Assembly (NCBI GenBank): GCA_947631025.1
Contig: CANRKA010000007.1
Span: forward strand, 1-44,374
DNA from: an uncultured Clostridia bacterium
GTDB taxonomy: Bacteria > Bacillota > Clostridia > TANB77 > CAG-508
Length of the DNA stretch: 44,374 bases
Reading direction: 5' to 3'
Shown here: positions 9,246 through 20,211 of the stretch, one piece after another
Position numbering within the stretch: position 1 is the first letter of the stretch
Layout: each line of letters starts with the position of its first letter
Translations under genes and position numbers: made by a program
The notes under the pieces: model-generated
Database searches by the model: none
What the model was told of the DNA's origin: nothing
The model's input: the letters and a program-made list of their open reading frames with translations, nothing else

Positions 9246-11477
9246 TTATAATAAGTTATTTGGATTAATATCTACAATAACTCTTGTGTTTTTATATTTT
9301 TTTTCATAAAAACTATTAAGAACTTCATTTATGATTTCTATTAACTCATTATTAACTTTTGTTTTTATAATCATACGCCAACGATATCTATTTTTTATTT
9401 TGTCTATAGGTGCTGGTATTGGCTTTAATACAAGTCCATTAATATTATATTTTTTTAGTTTTTCATATAAAAAGTTTGATACCTCTATTACTTCTTTTTC
9501 ATTTATACTGCTTATGCCAAACATTATTATATCGCAAAATGGTGGATATTTCAATTGTTTTCTTAAATGTATTTCTGCATTATAAAAATATTCATAATTT
9601 TGCTTTTTGGCACATTCTATTGCAAAATTATCTGGATTATATGTTTGAATTATAACGTTTCCCTCTTCTCCTTCTCTACCTGCTCTACCTGCAACTTGCA
9701 CAAGCAAATCGAAGGTTGTTTCATTTGCTTTATAATTATCAATATTTAAGCTACTATCTGCAGCGACAACTCCAACTAATGTAACATTTGGAAAATGATG
9801 TCCTTTTACTACCATTTGTGTACCAATTAAAATATCTAAATTCTCATTCTTAAATTTATTTAATATTTCTTCGTGTGAATTTTTTTTATTAACTGTGTCT
9901 ACATCCATTCTAATTGTTGTAGCATTTGGGAACATTTTTATAATTTGCTCTTCTAATTTTTGTGTTCCGGTTCCAAAATACCTTATATTATTACTTTCAC
10001 ATTCAGGGCATTTTTTTATAACCTTCTGTATATGTCCACAGTAGTGGCATTTTAATACATTTTGCTTTCTATGGTATGTTAAACTAATATTACAATTTGG
10101 ACATTTTGCAACATAACCACAGTCTCTACACATAATAAAAGTAGAAAATCCTCTTCTATTTAAAAATAAAATAGTTTGCTTTTTCTTTTCAAGATTTTGT
10201 TTTATAGCTTTGTATAGTTCTGTGCTTATCATTGTTCTATTGCCTTTTTCAAGTTCCTGTCTTAAATCTATAATTTTAATTTTTGGTAATTGTGCCTCAT
10301 TTGCTCTTTTTGTTAAAGTTAATAATTTTGTTTCATTTATACTTGTACTATAGAAAGTATTTATATCTGGTGTTGCACTTCCAAGTACTAATGGTATATT
10401 GTTATTTTTTGCAATTATTTGAGCAATTTCTTTTGCATTATATCTTGGGTTCATTTCAGATTTATAAGAATCGTCATGTTCTTCATCTATAACAATTAAT
10501 CCAATTTCTTGTACTGGTGCAAATATTGCAGACCTTGCTCCTATTATAATTTTTGCTTCGTTATTTTTTATTCTGTTCCATTCATCATATCTTTCACCTA
10601 CTGAAAGCTTGCTATGTAAAACTGCAATTTTGTCTTGTCCAAATCTTGCTATAAATCTATCTACCATTTGTGGTGTTAAACTTATTTCTGGAACTAATAC
10701 AATACTAGATTTTTTTTCTTTTAAAACTTTTTCTATTAACTGCATATATATTTCTGTTTTTCCTGAGCCTGTAACACCATAAATTAAAAATTTACCATAT
10801 TCTTGCTTTTCTATAGAATTGCTTATTTCTTTGTATGCATGTTCTTGCTCATTTGTTAATTTTCTTTTTGTATCTTTTTTTATATTTTTATTTATAAATG
10901 GATTTCTCTTTATTTTCTTTTCCACTATTTCTACATATCCATTTTTTTCTAGTGTTTTTATTATACTCCTGCTAACATCAGCAAACATTTCCATATCTAA
11001 AAAGGTTACTTCGTTATTATCTTTTAAAAAATTTAAAGCTCTAATTTGTTTTTCAGATTTTATTATTTTATTTTCTATATCATTTTCAATTTCTTCTTTT
11101 TCTTTTATTAAATATATAAAGCTTATATTTTTTTCTTTTATTCTATTTTCAATATTTTTAGTTGAAGTTCCTGGTGATAACATAAGCTTTAAACAATCTG
11201 AAATATTGCAAAAATATCTTTTACTCATAAATTTTGCTAAGTTTATATTTTCTTTTTTAAATGCTTGTTCTTGAAAAGATACTATATCTTTTATTTCATA
11301 TTTTGATTTTTCTTTTATTCCTATTACAAATGCATCTTCTAATTTTTTTTGATTACCAAAAGGTATAAGTACTCTTGAACCTATCTTTACTTTATTTTCT
11401 AATTCTTTTGGAATATTATAATCAAATATTTTATTTAAGTTTTTAACTATACTATTTATTATTACTTCAGCAACCAT
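9246..11477 (-). CDS. priA: Primosomal protein N' (PriA helicase)
   Basis: 743 aa; GVTGSGKTEIYMQLI, DEEHDDSYKSE, Cys-rich zinc region CRDCGYVAKCPNCNISLTYH. Confidence 0.98.
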   Translation of the reverse strand: MVAEVIINSIVKNLNKIFDYNIPKELENKVKIGSRVLIPFGNQKKLEDAFVIGIKEKSKYEIKDIVSFQEQAFKKENINLAKFMSKRYFCNISDCLKLMLSPGTSTKNIENRIKEKNISFIYLIKEKEEIENDIENKIIKSEKQIRALNFLKDNNEVTFLDMEMFADVSRSIIKTLEKNGYVEIVEKKIKRNPFINKNIKKDTKRKLTNEQEHAYKEISNSIEKQEYGKFLIYGVTGSGKTEIYMQLIEKVLKEKKSSIVLVPEISLTPQMVDRFIARFGQDKIAVLHSKLSVGERYDEWNRIKNNEAKIIIGARSAIFAPVQEIGLIVIDEEHDDSYKSEMNPRYNAKEIAQIIAKNNNIPLVLGSATPDINTFYSTSINETKLLTLTKRANEAQLPKIKIIDLRQELEKGNRTMISTELYKAIKQNLEKKKQTILFLNRRGFSTFIMCRDCGYVAKCPNCNISLTYHRKQNVLKCHYCGHIQKVIKKCPECESNNIRYFGTGTQKLEEQIIKMFPNATTIRMDVDTVNKKNSHEEILNKFKNENLDILIGTQMVVKGHHFPNVTLVGVVAADSSLNIDNYKANETTFDLLVQVAGRAGREGEEGNVIIQTYNPDNFAIECAKKQNYEYFYNAEIHLRKQLKYPPFCDIIMFGISSINEKEVIEVSNFLYEKLKKYNINGLVLKPIPAPIDKIKNRYRWRMIIKTKVNNELIEIINEVLNSFYEKKYKNTRVIVDINPNNLL

Positions 11478-11533
11478 CTTTTTCTCCTATAATTTGTTTT
11501 AGTATATCAAAAAAATGTATTTTTTACAAGAAA

Positions 11534-11556
11534 AAAGAAAGCATATTGCTTTCTTT
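11534..11556 (-). terminator. gmk terminator
   Basis: AAAGAAAGCA-tat-TGCTTTCTTT with T run on minus strand. Confidence 0.75.
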
Positions 11557-12130
11557 AAAATTCTGTTTCTTTTAAATTTCTTTCATTTTCAATTATTGCC
11601 ATTATTATTTGTACTGTTTTTTCTAAATCGTTGTTTTTTATAACATAGTCATACATTCCTATTTTAGATTCTTCATAATCAAATCTATTTAATCTTAATT
11701 GTATTTGTTTAGGATTCATTTTATCTATCCTATTTTCTAATCTTTTTCGTAATACATCTTTAGGAACTTTTAAAAATATTGTTACAACTTTTGTGTCTTT
11801 TTTTAATATGTCTATTAAATTTTCTGTACCATTAACATCCATATCTTTTACAATTATTTTCCCACTTGCAATTTTTTCGTTCATTAATTTGCGAGAAGTT
11901 CCATAGTAATGCTCGTGATGAACATTAAATTCATATAGTTCATCATTTTTTATCATATTTTCAAATTCTTCTGTGCTAATAAAATTATAAGTTATACCTG
12001 GTATATCATTTTCTCTAGGAAGTCTATCTGTAAAAGATGGTAACGATTCTACATTTTCTACTCTTTTTATTAATTCTTTTTTTATTGTATCTTTTCCTGC
12101 TCCAGATACTCCTGATAATAAAATTAACAT
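11555..12130 (-). CDS. gmk: Guanylate kinase
   Basis: 191 aa; LSGVSGAGKDTI, YGTSRKLMNEKIASGK. Confidence 0.95.
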   Translation of the reverse strand: MLILLSGVSGAGKDTIKKELIKRVENVESLPSFTDRLPRENDIPGITYNFISTEEFENMIKNDELYEFNVHHEHYYGTSRKLMNEKIASGKIIVKDMDVNGTENLIDILKKDTKVVTIFLKVPKDVLRKRLENRIDKMNPKQIQLRLNRFDYEESKIGMYDYVIKNNDLEKTVQIIMAIIENERNLKETEF

Positions 12131-12318
12131 TTTACAACTTTCCCTTCTGCAATTTCGTTTACAGCTAAAGTTACTGGTGATTCTTCTTTAACATTTGTTA
12201 GTGTTTCTGAACCTGACGCTATTTGTCTTGCTCTTTTAGATGTCATACATACTAAAGTATATCTATTGTCTATTCCTTCTTTTTTTAACAATTCATTTAC
12301 ACTTGGTTTTACTATCAT
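12124..12318 (-). CDS. rpoZ: RNA polymerase omega subunit
   Basis: 64 aa; RYTLVCMTSKRARQIASGSE, PVTLAVNEIAEGKV. Confidence 0.94.
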   Translation of the reverse strand: MIVKPSVNELLKKEGIDNRYTLVCMTSKRARQIASGSETLTNVKEESPVTLAVNEIAEGKVVKC

Positions 12319-12320
12319 TC

Positions 12321-12581
12321 TTAAATTCCCCCTAATTCTTCTTTTTCATCTTTGTCTAATCTTCCTGCAACTGTTTCAGGTTGTACGCTAGATAATACGA
12401 CATGTCCTGAGTCCATTATAACTACTGCTCTTGTTCTTCTTCCGCATGTTGCATCTATAGCATTTCCATTTTCTTTTGCTTCTTGTACTATTCTTTTTAT
12501 TGGTGCAGATTCTGGACTTACTATTGCAACTATTCTATTTGCAGACACTGTGTTACCAAATCCTATATTAATTAATTGCAT
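12321..12581 (-). CDS. remA: RemA/DUF370 family regulator
   Basis: 86 aa; [60 protein letters not shown]. Confidence 0.96.
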   Translation of the reverse strand: MQLINIGFGNTVSANRIVAIVSPESAPIKRIVQEAKENGNAIDATCGRRTRAVVIMDSGHVVLSSVQPETVAGRLDKDEKEELGGI

Positions 12582-12592
12582 ATAATCTCCTC

Positions 12593-13474
12593 CTATTCGA
12601 TATTTTGAATTTGCTCTCTAATGTTTTCAATTTCTGTTTTCATATCTATAACTGCATTTGTTATTTTTAAGCAATTTGCTTTAGATCCTATTGTGTTTGT
12701 CTCTCTGTTCATTTCTTGTATTATAAAATCAATCTTTTTTCCTATTGTAATATATTCTTTTTTATTTACTAGCTCTTCAAACTGTTCTATATGACTTTTA
12801 AGTCTTGTAATTTCTTCTTCTATTGAGCATTTATCTGCATATATTACAACTTCTTGTTCTAATCTTGCTTTATCTATTGTTTCAGATTTTAAAATTTCCT
12901 TAATTCTATTTTCTAATTTTACTACATATTCTTCAATAAGTCCAGTAGATTCTTTAGAAACTTCTTCAATCTTTTGTTTTAAATAGTCTATTCTATTTAA
13001 TATATCTTTAGATAACTTATTTCCTTCTTTTTCTTTCATTATAATAAAATTGTTTATAGCTTCCCTTAATGGAACCATAATTTCACTTTTTATTATTTCT
13101 TCATCGTTTTCATTTTTTATTTCTATAACCTCAGGAAACTTTGCTATTTTAACAGTTGATATATCATTTGTTATATTATATTTTTTAGAAATTTCTTCAA
13201 GTCCTCTTATATACATTTGAGCAACTTCCTCATTTATTTGTATACTTTTTCCCAATGAACTTGAATTATTAAACGTAATATTAATATCTATTTTTCCTCT
13301 AGAAACTTTATTTAGTACTTCTTTTTTTATATTTTCTTCTACATAGCTTATTGTTTTTGGTAATTTAACCGAAACTTCACAATATCTAGAATTAACAGAT
13401 TTAATTTCTATAATATATTGTCTTCCTTCAATTTCATATTTAGCTCTTCCAAAGCCTGTCATACTTCTTAACAT
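12593..13474 (-). CDS. YicC family protein
   Basis: [39 protein letters not shown]; start set at MLRSMTGFG. Confidence 0.95.
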   Translation of the reverse strand: MLRSMTGFGRAKYEIEGRQYIIEIKSVNSRYCEVSVKLPKTISYVEENIKKEVLNKVSRGKIDINITFNNSSSLGKSIQINEEVAQMYIRGLEEISKKYNITNDISTVKIAKFPEVIEIKNENDEEIIKSEIMVPLREAINNFIIMKEKEGNKLSKDILNRIDYLKQKIEEVSKESTGLIEEYVVKLENRIKEILKSETIDKARLEQEVVIYADKCSIEEEITRLKSHIEQFEELVNKKEYITIGKKIDFIIQEMNRETNTIGSKANCLKITNAVIDMKTEIENIREQIQNIE

Positions 13475-13478
13475 ATTT

Positions 13479-14015
13479 CTACCTTCTTTTTCTTTGTGTT
13501 TTTTCTTTTTTTTCTGGTTCATTTTTCTTAATTATTTCATTTATATCACTTAAAGATTTAATATACCTATTTTTTGTTTTTTTATATATTACTATACTTT
13601 TTATAATATAATAAATTGCAAATAAGTAAAAAATTAATGCAATATATGCTAAAAATTTTGATTCTTGTAAAATACATATATATGTACTAAAAAGTGTAAT
13701 TATTGCTAAAACTAAGGATTCTATTGCATATATTGCTATAGTTCCACTTTGTTTTTTATAGCTGTATTCAATAATAGCTATAGTTAATCCTAATAAAAAT
13801 AAACTAAATATCTTTAAGTCCTTTATATATACTGCTTTTTCTATGTTATGAAATCCGCAAATAAGAAAAATAGAATAAATAGCAATACCCACAGCTATTA
13901 ATAGATTATCTAAAATTTTCTTATTTAATTTATCATTTATTTCTTTTGGCATTGTTTTTGTTTGTTCTATTTTCTTTTCTAATTCATTTATCATTTCTTT
14001 TTCTTTAACTCTCAT
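13479..14015 (-). CDS. Hypothetical multi-TM protein
   Basis: 178 aa, several hydrophobic segments, charged tail; tightly packed between rsmE and yicC. Confidence 0.75.
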   Translation of the reverse strand: MRVKEKEMINELEKKIEQTKTMPKEINDKLNKKILDNLLIAVGIAIYSIFLICGFHNIEKAVYIKDLKIFSLFLLGLTIAIIEYSYKKQSGTIAIYAIESLVLAIITLFSTYICILQESKFLAYIALIFYLFAIYYIIKSIVIYKKTKNRYIKSLSDINEIIKKNEPEKKEKTQRKRR

Positions 14016-14027
14016 TTTTCTCTCCTG

Positions 14028-14780
14028 TTAATTAAAATCTCCTAATTCATACATTAGGATTGATGTTATAGCAATTGAAACTGTTTCTGTTCTTAATATT
14101 CGCTTTCCTAGTGTTACAATATTTGCTCCTGCTTTTTTTAGGTTATCTATTTCTTTAATGTCAAATCCACCCTCTGGTCCAATTACAACAGCAATATCTT
14201 TAACCTTATTATTTTGCCTTTTTAGCTTTTCTATTTCATCTTTTATACTATAATTTTCTTCATTTTCATATGCTACAATTACTGAATTATATGAATCTAT
14301 TTTTTCACAAATATCTTCAATACTGCATATATTATTAATTTTTGGTATTATATTTCTTCCACATTGTTTGGCTGCAACCTCAGCAATTTTTTGCCATCTT
14401 TGAATTTTCTTTTGCTTATCTTTTTCATTTAGTTTTACAACTGAATTTTTCATTTCTACGGGGGTAATTTCGTATATTCCAAGTTCTATACTTTTTTGAA
14501 TTACTGTCTCCATTTTTTCTGATTTTGGTAGGCCTTGAAATATAGTTACTTTTAGGCTGCTTTCTGTATTTGTTAATATTTCATTTTTTATGTCACATTC
14601 TATTGTATCTTCCCTAATATTAGATATTTTGCAATTATACGTTTTTGAATCATCTTCATTGCAAATTTGTATATTATCTCCAATTTGTTTTCTTAAAACA
14701 TTTTTTATATGATTATAATCTTTTTTTATAATTATTTTATTTTTTATAATATTTTCATTATTAACAAAAAATTTAGGCAT
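14028..14780 (-). CDS. rsmE: 16S rRNA m3U1498 methyltransferase
   Basis: MPKFFVNN start; VVIGPEGGFDIKEID, LGKRILRTETVSIAITSILMYELGD. Confidence 0.94.
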   Translation of the reverse strand: MPKFFVNNENIIKNKIIIKKDYNHIKNVLRKQIGDNIQICNEDDSKTYNCKISNIREDTIECDIKNEILTNTESSLKVTIFQGLPKSEKMETVIQKSIELGIYEITPVEMKNSVVKLNEKDKQKKIQRWQKIAEVAAKQCGRNIIPKINNICSIEDICEKIDSYNSVIVAYENEENYSIKDEIEKLKRQNNKVKDIAVVIGPEGGFDIKEIDNLKKAGANIVTLGKRILRTETVSIAITSILMYELGDFN

Positions 14781-14892
14781 ATATTTTCCTTTCACTTTTA
14801 ACTTCGCCTATTATATCATTTTATTTATTTATATACAAGTGGGCATATAATTAATAATTAACTGTTTTGACTTTAAATTATTTAAATAATTT

Positions 14893-14925
14893 AAAAAGAT
14901 AGCAAAAAATTTTTGCTATCTTTTT
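14893..14925 (-). terminator. valS terminator
   Basis: AAAAAGATAGCAAAAA-a-TTTTTGCTATCTTTTT. Confidence 0.8.
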
Positions 14926-14945
14926 TTATTTATTTTGCAATATGC

Positions 14946-17624
14946 TTATATGTTTTTTAGTCTTTCTTCTACACTTTTTAGCATTTCTTTGTATTTTTCT
15001 AATTTTTGCTTTTCTTCATTAATCTTTGCTTCTGGTGCTTTATTTACAAATCCTGGATTTGATAGCATTTTTTCACATCTTGCAACTTCTGATATTAATC
15101 TTTCTTGTTCTTTTTTTAGTCTTTGTTTTTCTTCTTCTATATCTACTAATCCTTCAAGTGGTATATATAATTCTATTCCATCTTGCACTATGCTTATTGC
15201 ATTTTCTGGTATATTTGTTTTGTCCTTTTGAACTTTTAATTCTGTTCCAAATCCTAATTTTAAAATAAAATCTTTCGCTTCTAATATTTCCTTTTCGTAT
15301 TTACTGCTTACAAATATTAATTCAGTTTTTTTAGATGGATGCACATTCATATTTGCTCTTACATTTCTTATTTCTACTATTATTTGTTTTATTTTTTCAA
15401 CTACATTTTCCTCATTATTAAATACAAATTCTTTTCTTATATCTGGCCATTTTGCAACTATTAAATCTTCTGTTCCAAATACTATAAGGTTTTTGTAAAT
15501 TTGGGCTGTTATAAATGGCATAAATGGATGTAATAATTTAAGTGATGATGCTAATATATGATTAAGTACATCTGTAACTGCTACTCTTTCACTTTCATCT
15601 TCACTATATATCCTTGTTTTTACCATTTCTATATACCAATCGCAAAATTCATTCCATATAAAACTATAAATATTATCAAGAGCAATTCCTAAGTCGTAGT
15701 TTTCTATATTTTTAGTTACATCTATTACTAATTTGTCGAATTTATTTAATATCCATTTATCTTCTAATTTAAAACAACTTGGGTTATATTCTTTGCTTTT
15801 TTCAAATGCTTCATAACAAAATTTTCTTACTTTTTCTTCATCTGCTGAATTACTATTTACAAATTTTGCCGCATTCCATAATTTATTTGCAAAGTTTGAA
15901 GCTTGTTCTAGTTTCTCTGGCATATATCTTATATCATTTCCCATTGTAGTTCCAGATAAAACAGAAAATCTTAATGCGTCTGCTCCATATTTATCTATTA
16001 TTTCTATTGGGTCAATTCCATTTCCTAATGATTTAGACATTTTTCTTCCTTGACTATCACGCACTATTCCATGTACTATTACATCTTTAAATGGATTTTT
16101 ATCTGTTAATTCAAGACCTTGAGTCATCATTCTTGATATCCAAAATGTTATTATGTCATATCCTGTAACTAGTGCATTTGTTGGATAAAATGTTTTATAA
16201 TCTTCGGATTTTGTATTTGGCCAACCAAGTGTTGAAAATGGCCATAAAGCAGAACTAAACCAAGTATCTAATGAATCTTCATCTTGATGTAATTTTGTGT
16301 TTCCACATTTTTCACATTTTTCTGGCATTTGTTTTGCTACATTCATATGATTACATTCATCACAATAATATACCGGAATTCTATGTCCCCACCATAGTTG
16401 ACGAGATATACACCAATCTTGTATATTATCCAACCAATTAAAATACATTTTTTCATATCTTTTTGGTACAAATTTAACTTCACCATTTCTTACAGAATCT
16501 GCAGCTCTTTTTGCTAAATCTTTCATAGAAATAAACCATTGCTCAGAAATTCTTGGTTCTATTGTATTATGACATCTATAACATTTACCTACATTATGAT
16601 TGTAGTCTTCTATTTCAACTAATGCTCCTATTTCTTTTAGTTTTTCTACTATTAGCCTACGAGCTTCTATTGCAGGCATTCCTTTATATTCTGGAACTAA
16701 ATCATTCATTATAGAACTTTCGTCAAATACCTCTATTATTTCTAATCCATGTGTTAATCCTGCTTGATAATCATTAGGGTCATGTGCTGGTGTTATTTTA
16801 ACACATCCTGTTCCAAATTCTTTATCTACAAATCTATCTGCTATAATTGGAATTTCCTTATTCATTATTGGTAAAATACAAGTCTTTCCTATTATATCTT
16901 TATATCTTTCATCATCTGGATGTACTGCAACTGCTGTATCTCCTAGCATTGTTTCTGGTCTTGTTGTTGCAACAGTTAAATATTTGTCTGTTCCTGTTAT
17001 TTTGTATTTTATATGCCATAAATGAGATGCTTCATCTTCGTATTCTACCTCTGCATCTGATATTGTTGTATGGCATGAAGGGCACCAATTTATCATTTTC
17101 TTTCCTTTATATATAAGTCCCTTATTATATAATTTAATAAATTGTTCTAAAACAGCTTCTGAAAGACCTTCATCTAGTGTAAATCTATTTCTTTCCCAAT
17201 CACAAGAACACCCTAACATTCTTTGTTGTTTTTGTATTGTTCCACCATATTCTTTTGTCCATGCCCAGGCTCTATCTAAAAATTCTTCTCTTGTTATGTC
17301 TGCTTTAGATAATCCTTCTTCCTTTTTCATTTTTTCAACAACTTTTACCTCTGTTGCAATAGCAGCATGGTCAGATCCAGGAAGCCATAAAGTATTATAT
17401 CCTTGCATTCTTTTAAATCTTATTAATATATCTTGAATTGTGCCATCTAGTGCATGCCCCATATGTAATTTTCCTGTTACATTTGGTGGTGGCATCATTA
17501 TACAGTAGTTTTCTTTTGTTTTATCCATACTTGGCTTAAAATAACCTTTTTCTTCCCATTCTTTATACAAATCATCTTCAAAATCTTTTGGATTGTATTT
17601 TTCGTTTAACTTCTTAGTTTTCAT
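14946..17624 (-). CDS. valS: Valyl-tRNA synthetase
   Basis: 892 aa; PPPNVTGKLHMGHALDGTIQDI, GRKMSKSLGNGIDP. Confidence 0.99.
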   Translation of the reverse strand: MKTKKLNEKYNPKDFEDDLYKEWEEKGYFKPSMDKTKENYCIMMPPPNVTGKLHMGHALDGTIQDILIRFKRMQGYNTLWLPGSDHAAIATEVKVVEKMKKEEGLSKADITREEFLDRAWAWTKEYGGTIQKQQRMLGCSCDWERNRFTLDEGLSEAVLEQFIKLYNKGLIYKGKKMINWCPSCHTTISDAEVEYEDEASHLWHIKYKITGTDKYLTVATTRPETMLGDTAVAVHPDDERYKDIIGKTCILPIMNKEIPIIADRFVDKEFGTGCVKITPAHDPNDYQAGLTHGLEIIEVFDESSIMNDLVPEYKGMPAIEARRLIVEKLKEIGALVEIEDYNHNVGKCYRCHNTIEPRISEQWFISMKDLAKRAADSVRNGEVKFVPKRYEKMYFNWLDNIQDWCISRQLWWGHRIPVYYCDECNHMNVAKQMPEKCEKCGNTKLHQDEDSLDTWFSSALWPFSTLGWPNTKSEDYKTFYPTNALVTGYDIITFWISRMMTQGLELTDKNPFKDVIVHGIVRDSQGRKMSKSLGNGIDPIEIIDKYGADALRFSVLSGTTMGNDIRYMPEKLEQASNFANKLWNAAKFVNSNSADEEKVRKFCYEAFEKSKEYNPSCFKLEDKWILNKFDKLVIDVTKNIENYDLGIALDNIYSFIWNEFCDWYIEMVKTRIYSEDESERVAVTDVLNHILASSLKLLHPFMPFITAQIYKNLIVFGTEDLIVAKWPDIRKEFVFNNEENVVEKIKQIIVEIRNVRANMNVHPSKKTELIFVSSKYEKEILEAKDFILKLGFGTELKVQKDKTNIPENAISIVQDGIELYIPLEGLVDIEEEKQRLKKEQERLISEVARCEKMLSNPGFVNKAPEAKINEEKQKLEKYKEMLKSVEERLKNI

Positions 17625-17651
17625 TATTTTCCTCCTTATTTACTTTTGATA

Positions 17652-17724
17652 TAGAACAAATCTCGCTTCGCGAGACCTTTTCTCTGCATCTTAAGGTTTG
17701 CTATCTTAATTCAAGGTTTTAAAA
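17652..17724. repeat. Dispersed ~73-nt repeat, copy B (between T-box terminator and valS)
   Basis: tagaacaaatctcgcttcgcgagaccttttctctgcatcttaaggtttgctatcttaattcaaggttttaaaa, matches 482-555. Confidence 0.92.
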
Positions 17725-17960
17725 AACACCTTGCCCATATATAAGGGCAAGATGTTTCTCACGGTACCACCTTATTTTACAAATTTTTATTTTGTAATCT
17801 TAAAAAGTCTATAACGTGACTTAAACGGGTATATCTAATTTAGATTTCTCAATACACCTATTTAAAAAAGCTACCTTCAATTTATTCTTTTCTTAAGAAG
17901 CTTTCAGCCTATGACTTCTTTTCTCTATTAAGTAGTAATAAATTTACTCCTCTTTTTCAT
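17719..17960 (-). ncRNA. T-box riboswitch, tRNA-Val (upstream of valS)
   Basis: Minus strand AAGGTGGTACCGTGAG T-box (17758-17774), terminator AACATCTTGCCC...GGGCAAGGTGTTTTTT (17719-17757), probable GUA specifier in TTGAAGGTAGC (17872-17874). Confidence 0.93.
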
Positions 17961-17985
17961 CATATTTTGTATATAAAATTAATTA

Positions 17986-18297
17986 CTAGTCTTCATCATC
18001 TACAAAGTTGAATTCATCTTTAAATTTTTCTTTAAATATTTCAAATACTTTATTTAATGTTTCTTCACTTTCAACACTTACATAAGATTCAGTTTCTTCA
18101 TCTTCTGTATCTTCTACTTTTAATATTACTACTTCGTCTGAATCTTCTTCTTCCTCTGTTGGAAGTAGTACAACATATTCTTCACCATCTAATTCTATTA
18201 AATCTAAAAATTCGAATTTTACTTCATTTCCTTCTTCATCATTTAATACTATTATGTTATCTAATTCTTCTCCTACATTATTTAAATCTTCGCTCAT
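17986..18297 (-). CDS. DUF1292 (YrzB-like) acidic protein
   Basis: 103 aa; IIVLNDEEGNEVKFEFLDLIELDGEEYVVLLP; next to ruvX and ireB. Confidence 0.9.
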   Translation of the reverse strand: MSEDLNNVGEELDNIIVLNDEEGNEVKFEFLDLIELDGEEYVVLLPTEEEEDSDEVVILKVEDTEDEETESYVSVESEETLNKVFEIFKEKFKDEFNFVDDED

Positions 18298-18391
18298 TTA
18301 CTTTCCTCCTATATTTAATATATTATAGTTTTATAATATATTATTTGTTATTTTGCATATCATATACTATTTTTATAAAAAATACAATAGT

Positions 18392-18805
18392 TTATTTTTT
18401 ATTTATATAACTTTCTAAAATATATACTGCAGATATTGTATCTACAATTTCCTTTTTTTTATACTTATTTATACCTAAATCATTCATAGTTTTATGTGCT
18501 TGAACAGTTGTAAGTCTTTCATCAACAGAAACTATATTTAGTTTATTAAATTTACATTTTAACTTATGTATAAATTCTTCTGTTTTCTCTGCCCTAACAG
18601 TTTTTTCTCCTTTTAAATTATATGGCATTCCAACTACTATTGTATCTATTTTATATATATTTAAAATTTCTTCTAATCTTTTTAAAACAATTTTATCACT
18701 ATTATTTCTTTTTATAGTTTCTAATCCTTGTGCTGTAATTCCTAATTCATCGGTAATAGCAATTCCAACTCTACTATCGCCATAATCTATACTTAATTTT
18801 CTCAT
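18392..18805 (-). CDS. ruvX: Holliday junction resolvase RuvX/YqgF
   Basis: 137 aa; SIDYGDSRVGIAITDELGITAQGLETI, VVGMPYNLKG, DERLTTVQA. Confidence 0.96.
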   Translation of the reverse strand: MRKLSIDYGDSRVGIAITDELGITAQGLETIKRNNSDKIVLKRLEEILNIYKIDTIVVGMPYNLKGEKTVRAEKTEEFIHKLKCKFNKLNIVSVDERLTTVQAHKTMNDLGINKYKKKEIVDTISAVYILESYINKK

Positions 18806-18806
18806 A

Positions 18807-19064
18807 TTATTCTTTATCTAATCCTATATATGATTTAACCATTTTTTCTAAAAGTTCGTCTCTTTCTATTGTTCTTATTTTACTTCTAGCTTCTTTGTAA
18901 CTTGTTATATATGTTGGATCACCTGACAAAATATAACCAACAATTTGGTTTATAGGATTATATCCTTTTTCTTCTAGAGAATTATAAACTTCTTTTATAA
19001 TTTCTTGTACTCTCTCATTATTTTCTTTTTCGATTTTATAATTCATTGTTTCATCCAAATTCAT
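18807..19064 (-). CDS. ireB: IreB family (UPF0297) regulatory phosphoprotein
   Basis: [45 protein letters not shown]. Confidence 0.95.
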   Translation of the reverse strand: MNLDETMNYKIEKENNERVQEIIKEVYNSLEEKGYNPINQIVGYILSGDPTYITSYKEARSKIRTIERDELLEKMVKSYIGLDKE

Positions 19065-19079
19065 AAAATACACACTCCT

Positions 19080-20183
19080 TTATATATAGTTTATACTATT
19101 TTCTTTATTATTTTCATCTAAGTATTCTTCCAATTTTTTTGCTAATGAATCCATAGAGGTTCCTTTATAATAAGATGATACAACCATATTAAGTTTTGGC
19201 ATAAATACTTTATCTGTTTCGTTTTCTTCCATGTCTATCTCATTTTTGCTAAATTTTAGGCTTTCTACTTTTTGTTTTAATTCTTTAAGAAATTCAACTG
19301 TATCTTGTGAATTAACACCTGTAAATACAATTATAAACTTAGGTCCCATATATCTAACAAAAATATACTCTTTTGATATGCTATTTTTTATCATATCACT
19401 TATTTCTATTATTATTTCATTTCCAACATTTCTGCTTCCTTCTTCATTTATGTTTTCTAAATTTGTTATTCTAAACATGCATACTGCAGAAATTGTATAT
19501 TTATCAATTAATTTTTTTCCTTCTCCATATAAATACTCTGCAGATTTTAGTCCTGAATAATAGTCATCTCTAACAATATTTTCAATTGTTTTTTGATATT
19601 CAATTGTTTTTAATATTGTTACAATATTATTTTTTATAACTTCTAACATTGCAGTATCTAAATTATCAAATGCATGTGCTAATCCACTTTCTATTAGCCA
19701 ATATCCTATATACACATTATCTATAAACAAAGGAAAAAACATTGCAGATTTTGCTCTTCCAAATTCCATTTTTTGATATGGTAATCTTTCATTTTCTCTT
19801 TCTACTGTTACATATTTTGGAGTTGCAGTTGTTATACTATCTTTAAAAATTTCTTCGTTATATAAGTTAACTAACGTTTTCCAATGTTTTTCATCAACAT
19901 TAGTTGCCTTAACCTTATATTCAGCCCCATCAAATACAACAATAGTAGAATATTTTAAATCATCAAATTTTTGGATAATTATGTTATTAATTTTAGATAA
20001 TTTTTCATTTACTGAGGTGTATTCACCTATTGTATCCATAAAATTTTGTAAAACATTTAAACTATTTATTTTTTCATTTAAATTACTAAAAGCAGTTACT
20101 TTCTTGTGTATAGACATATTATAAATAATTAGTGTAACTATTATAAGAACAAGAACTACAATTATTGCCACTATAATATACAA
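19080..20183 (-). CDS. Membrane protein with GAF-like and degenerate GGDEF domains
   Basis: 367 aa; N-terminal TM; central GAF-like region; ISAVCMFRITNLENINEEGSRNVGNEIIIEISDMI...FVRYMGPKFIIVF where GGDEF is GPKF. Confidence 0.75.
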   Translation of the reverse strand: MYIIVAIIVVLVLIIVTLIIYNMSIHKKVTAFSNLNEKINSLNVLQNFMDTIGEYTSVNEKLSKINNIIIQKFDDLKYSTIVVFDGAEYKVKATNVDEKHWKTLVNLYNEEIFKDSITTATPKYVTVERENERLPYQKMEFGRAKSAMFFPLFIDNVYIGYWLIESGLAHAFDNLDTAMLEVIKNNIVTILKTIEYQKTIENIVRDDYYSGLKSAEYLYGEGKKLIDKYTISAVCMFRITNLENINEEGSRNVGNEIIIEISDMIKNSISKEYIFVRYMGPKFIIVFTGVNSQDTVEFLKELKQKVESLKFSKNEIDMEENETDKVFMPKLNMVVSSYYKGTSMDSLAKKLEEYLDENNKENSINYI

Positions 20184-20211
20184 GTTTTTTCACCTCAATT
20201 TTAAAAATATT

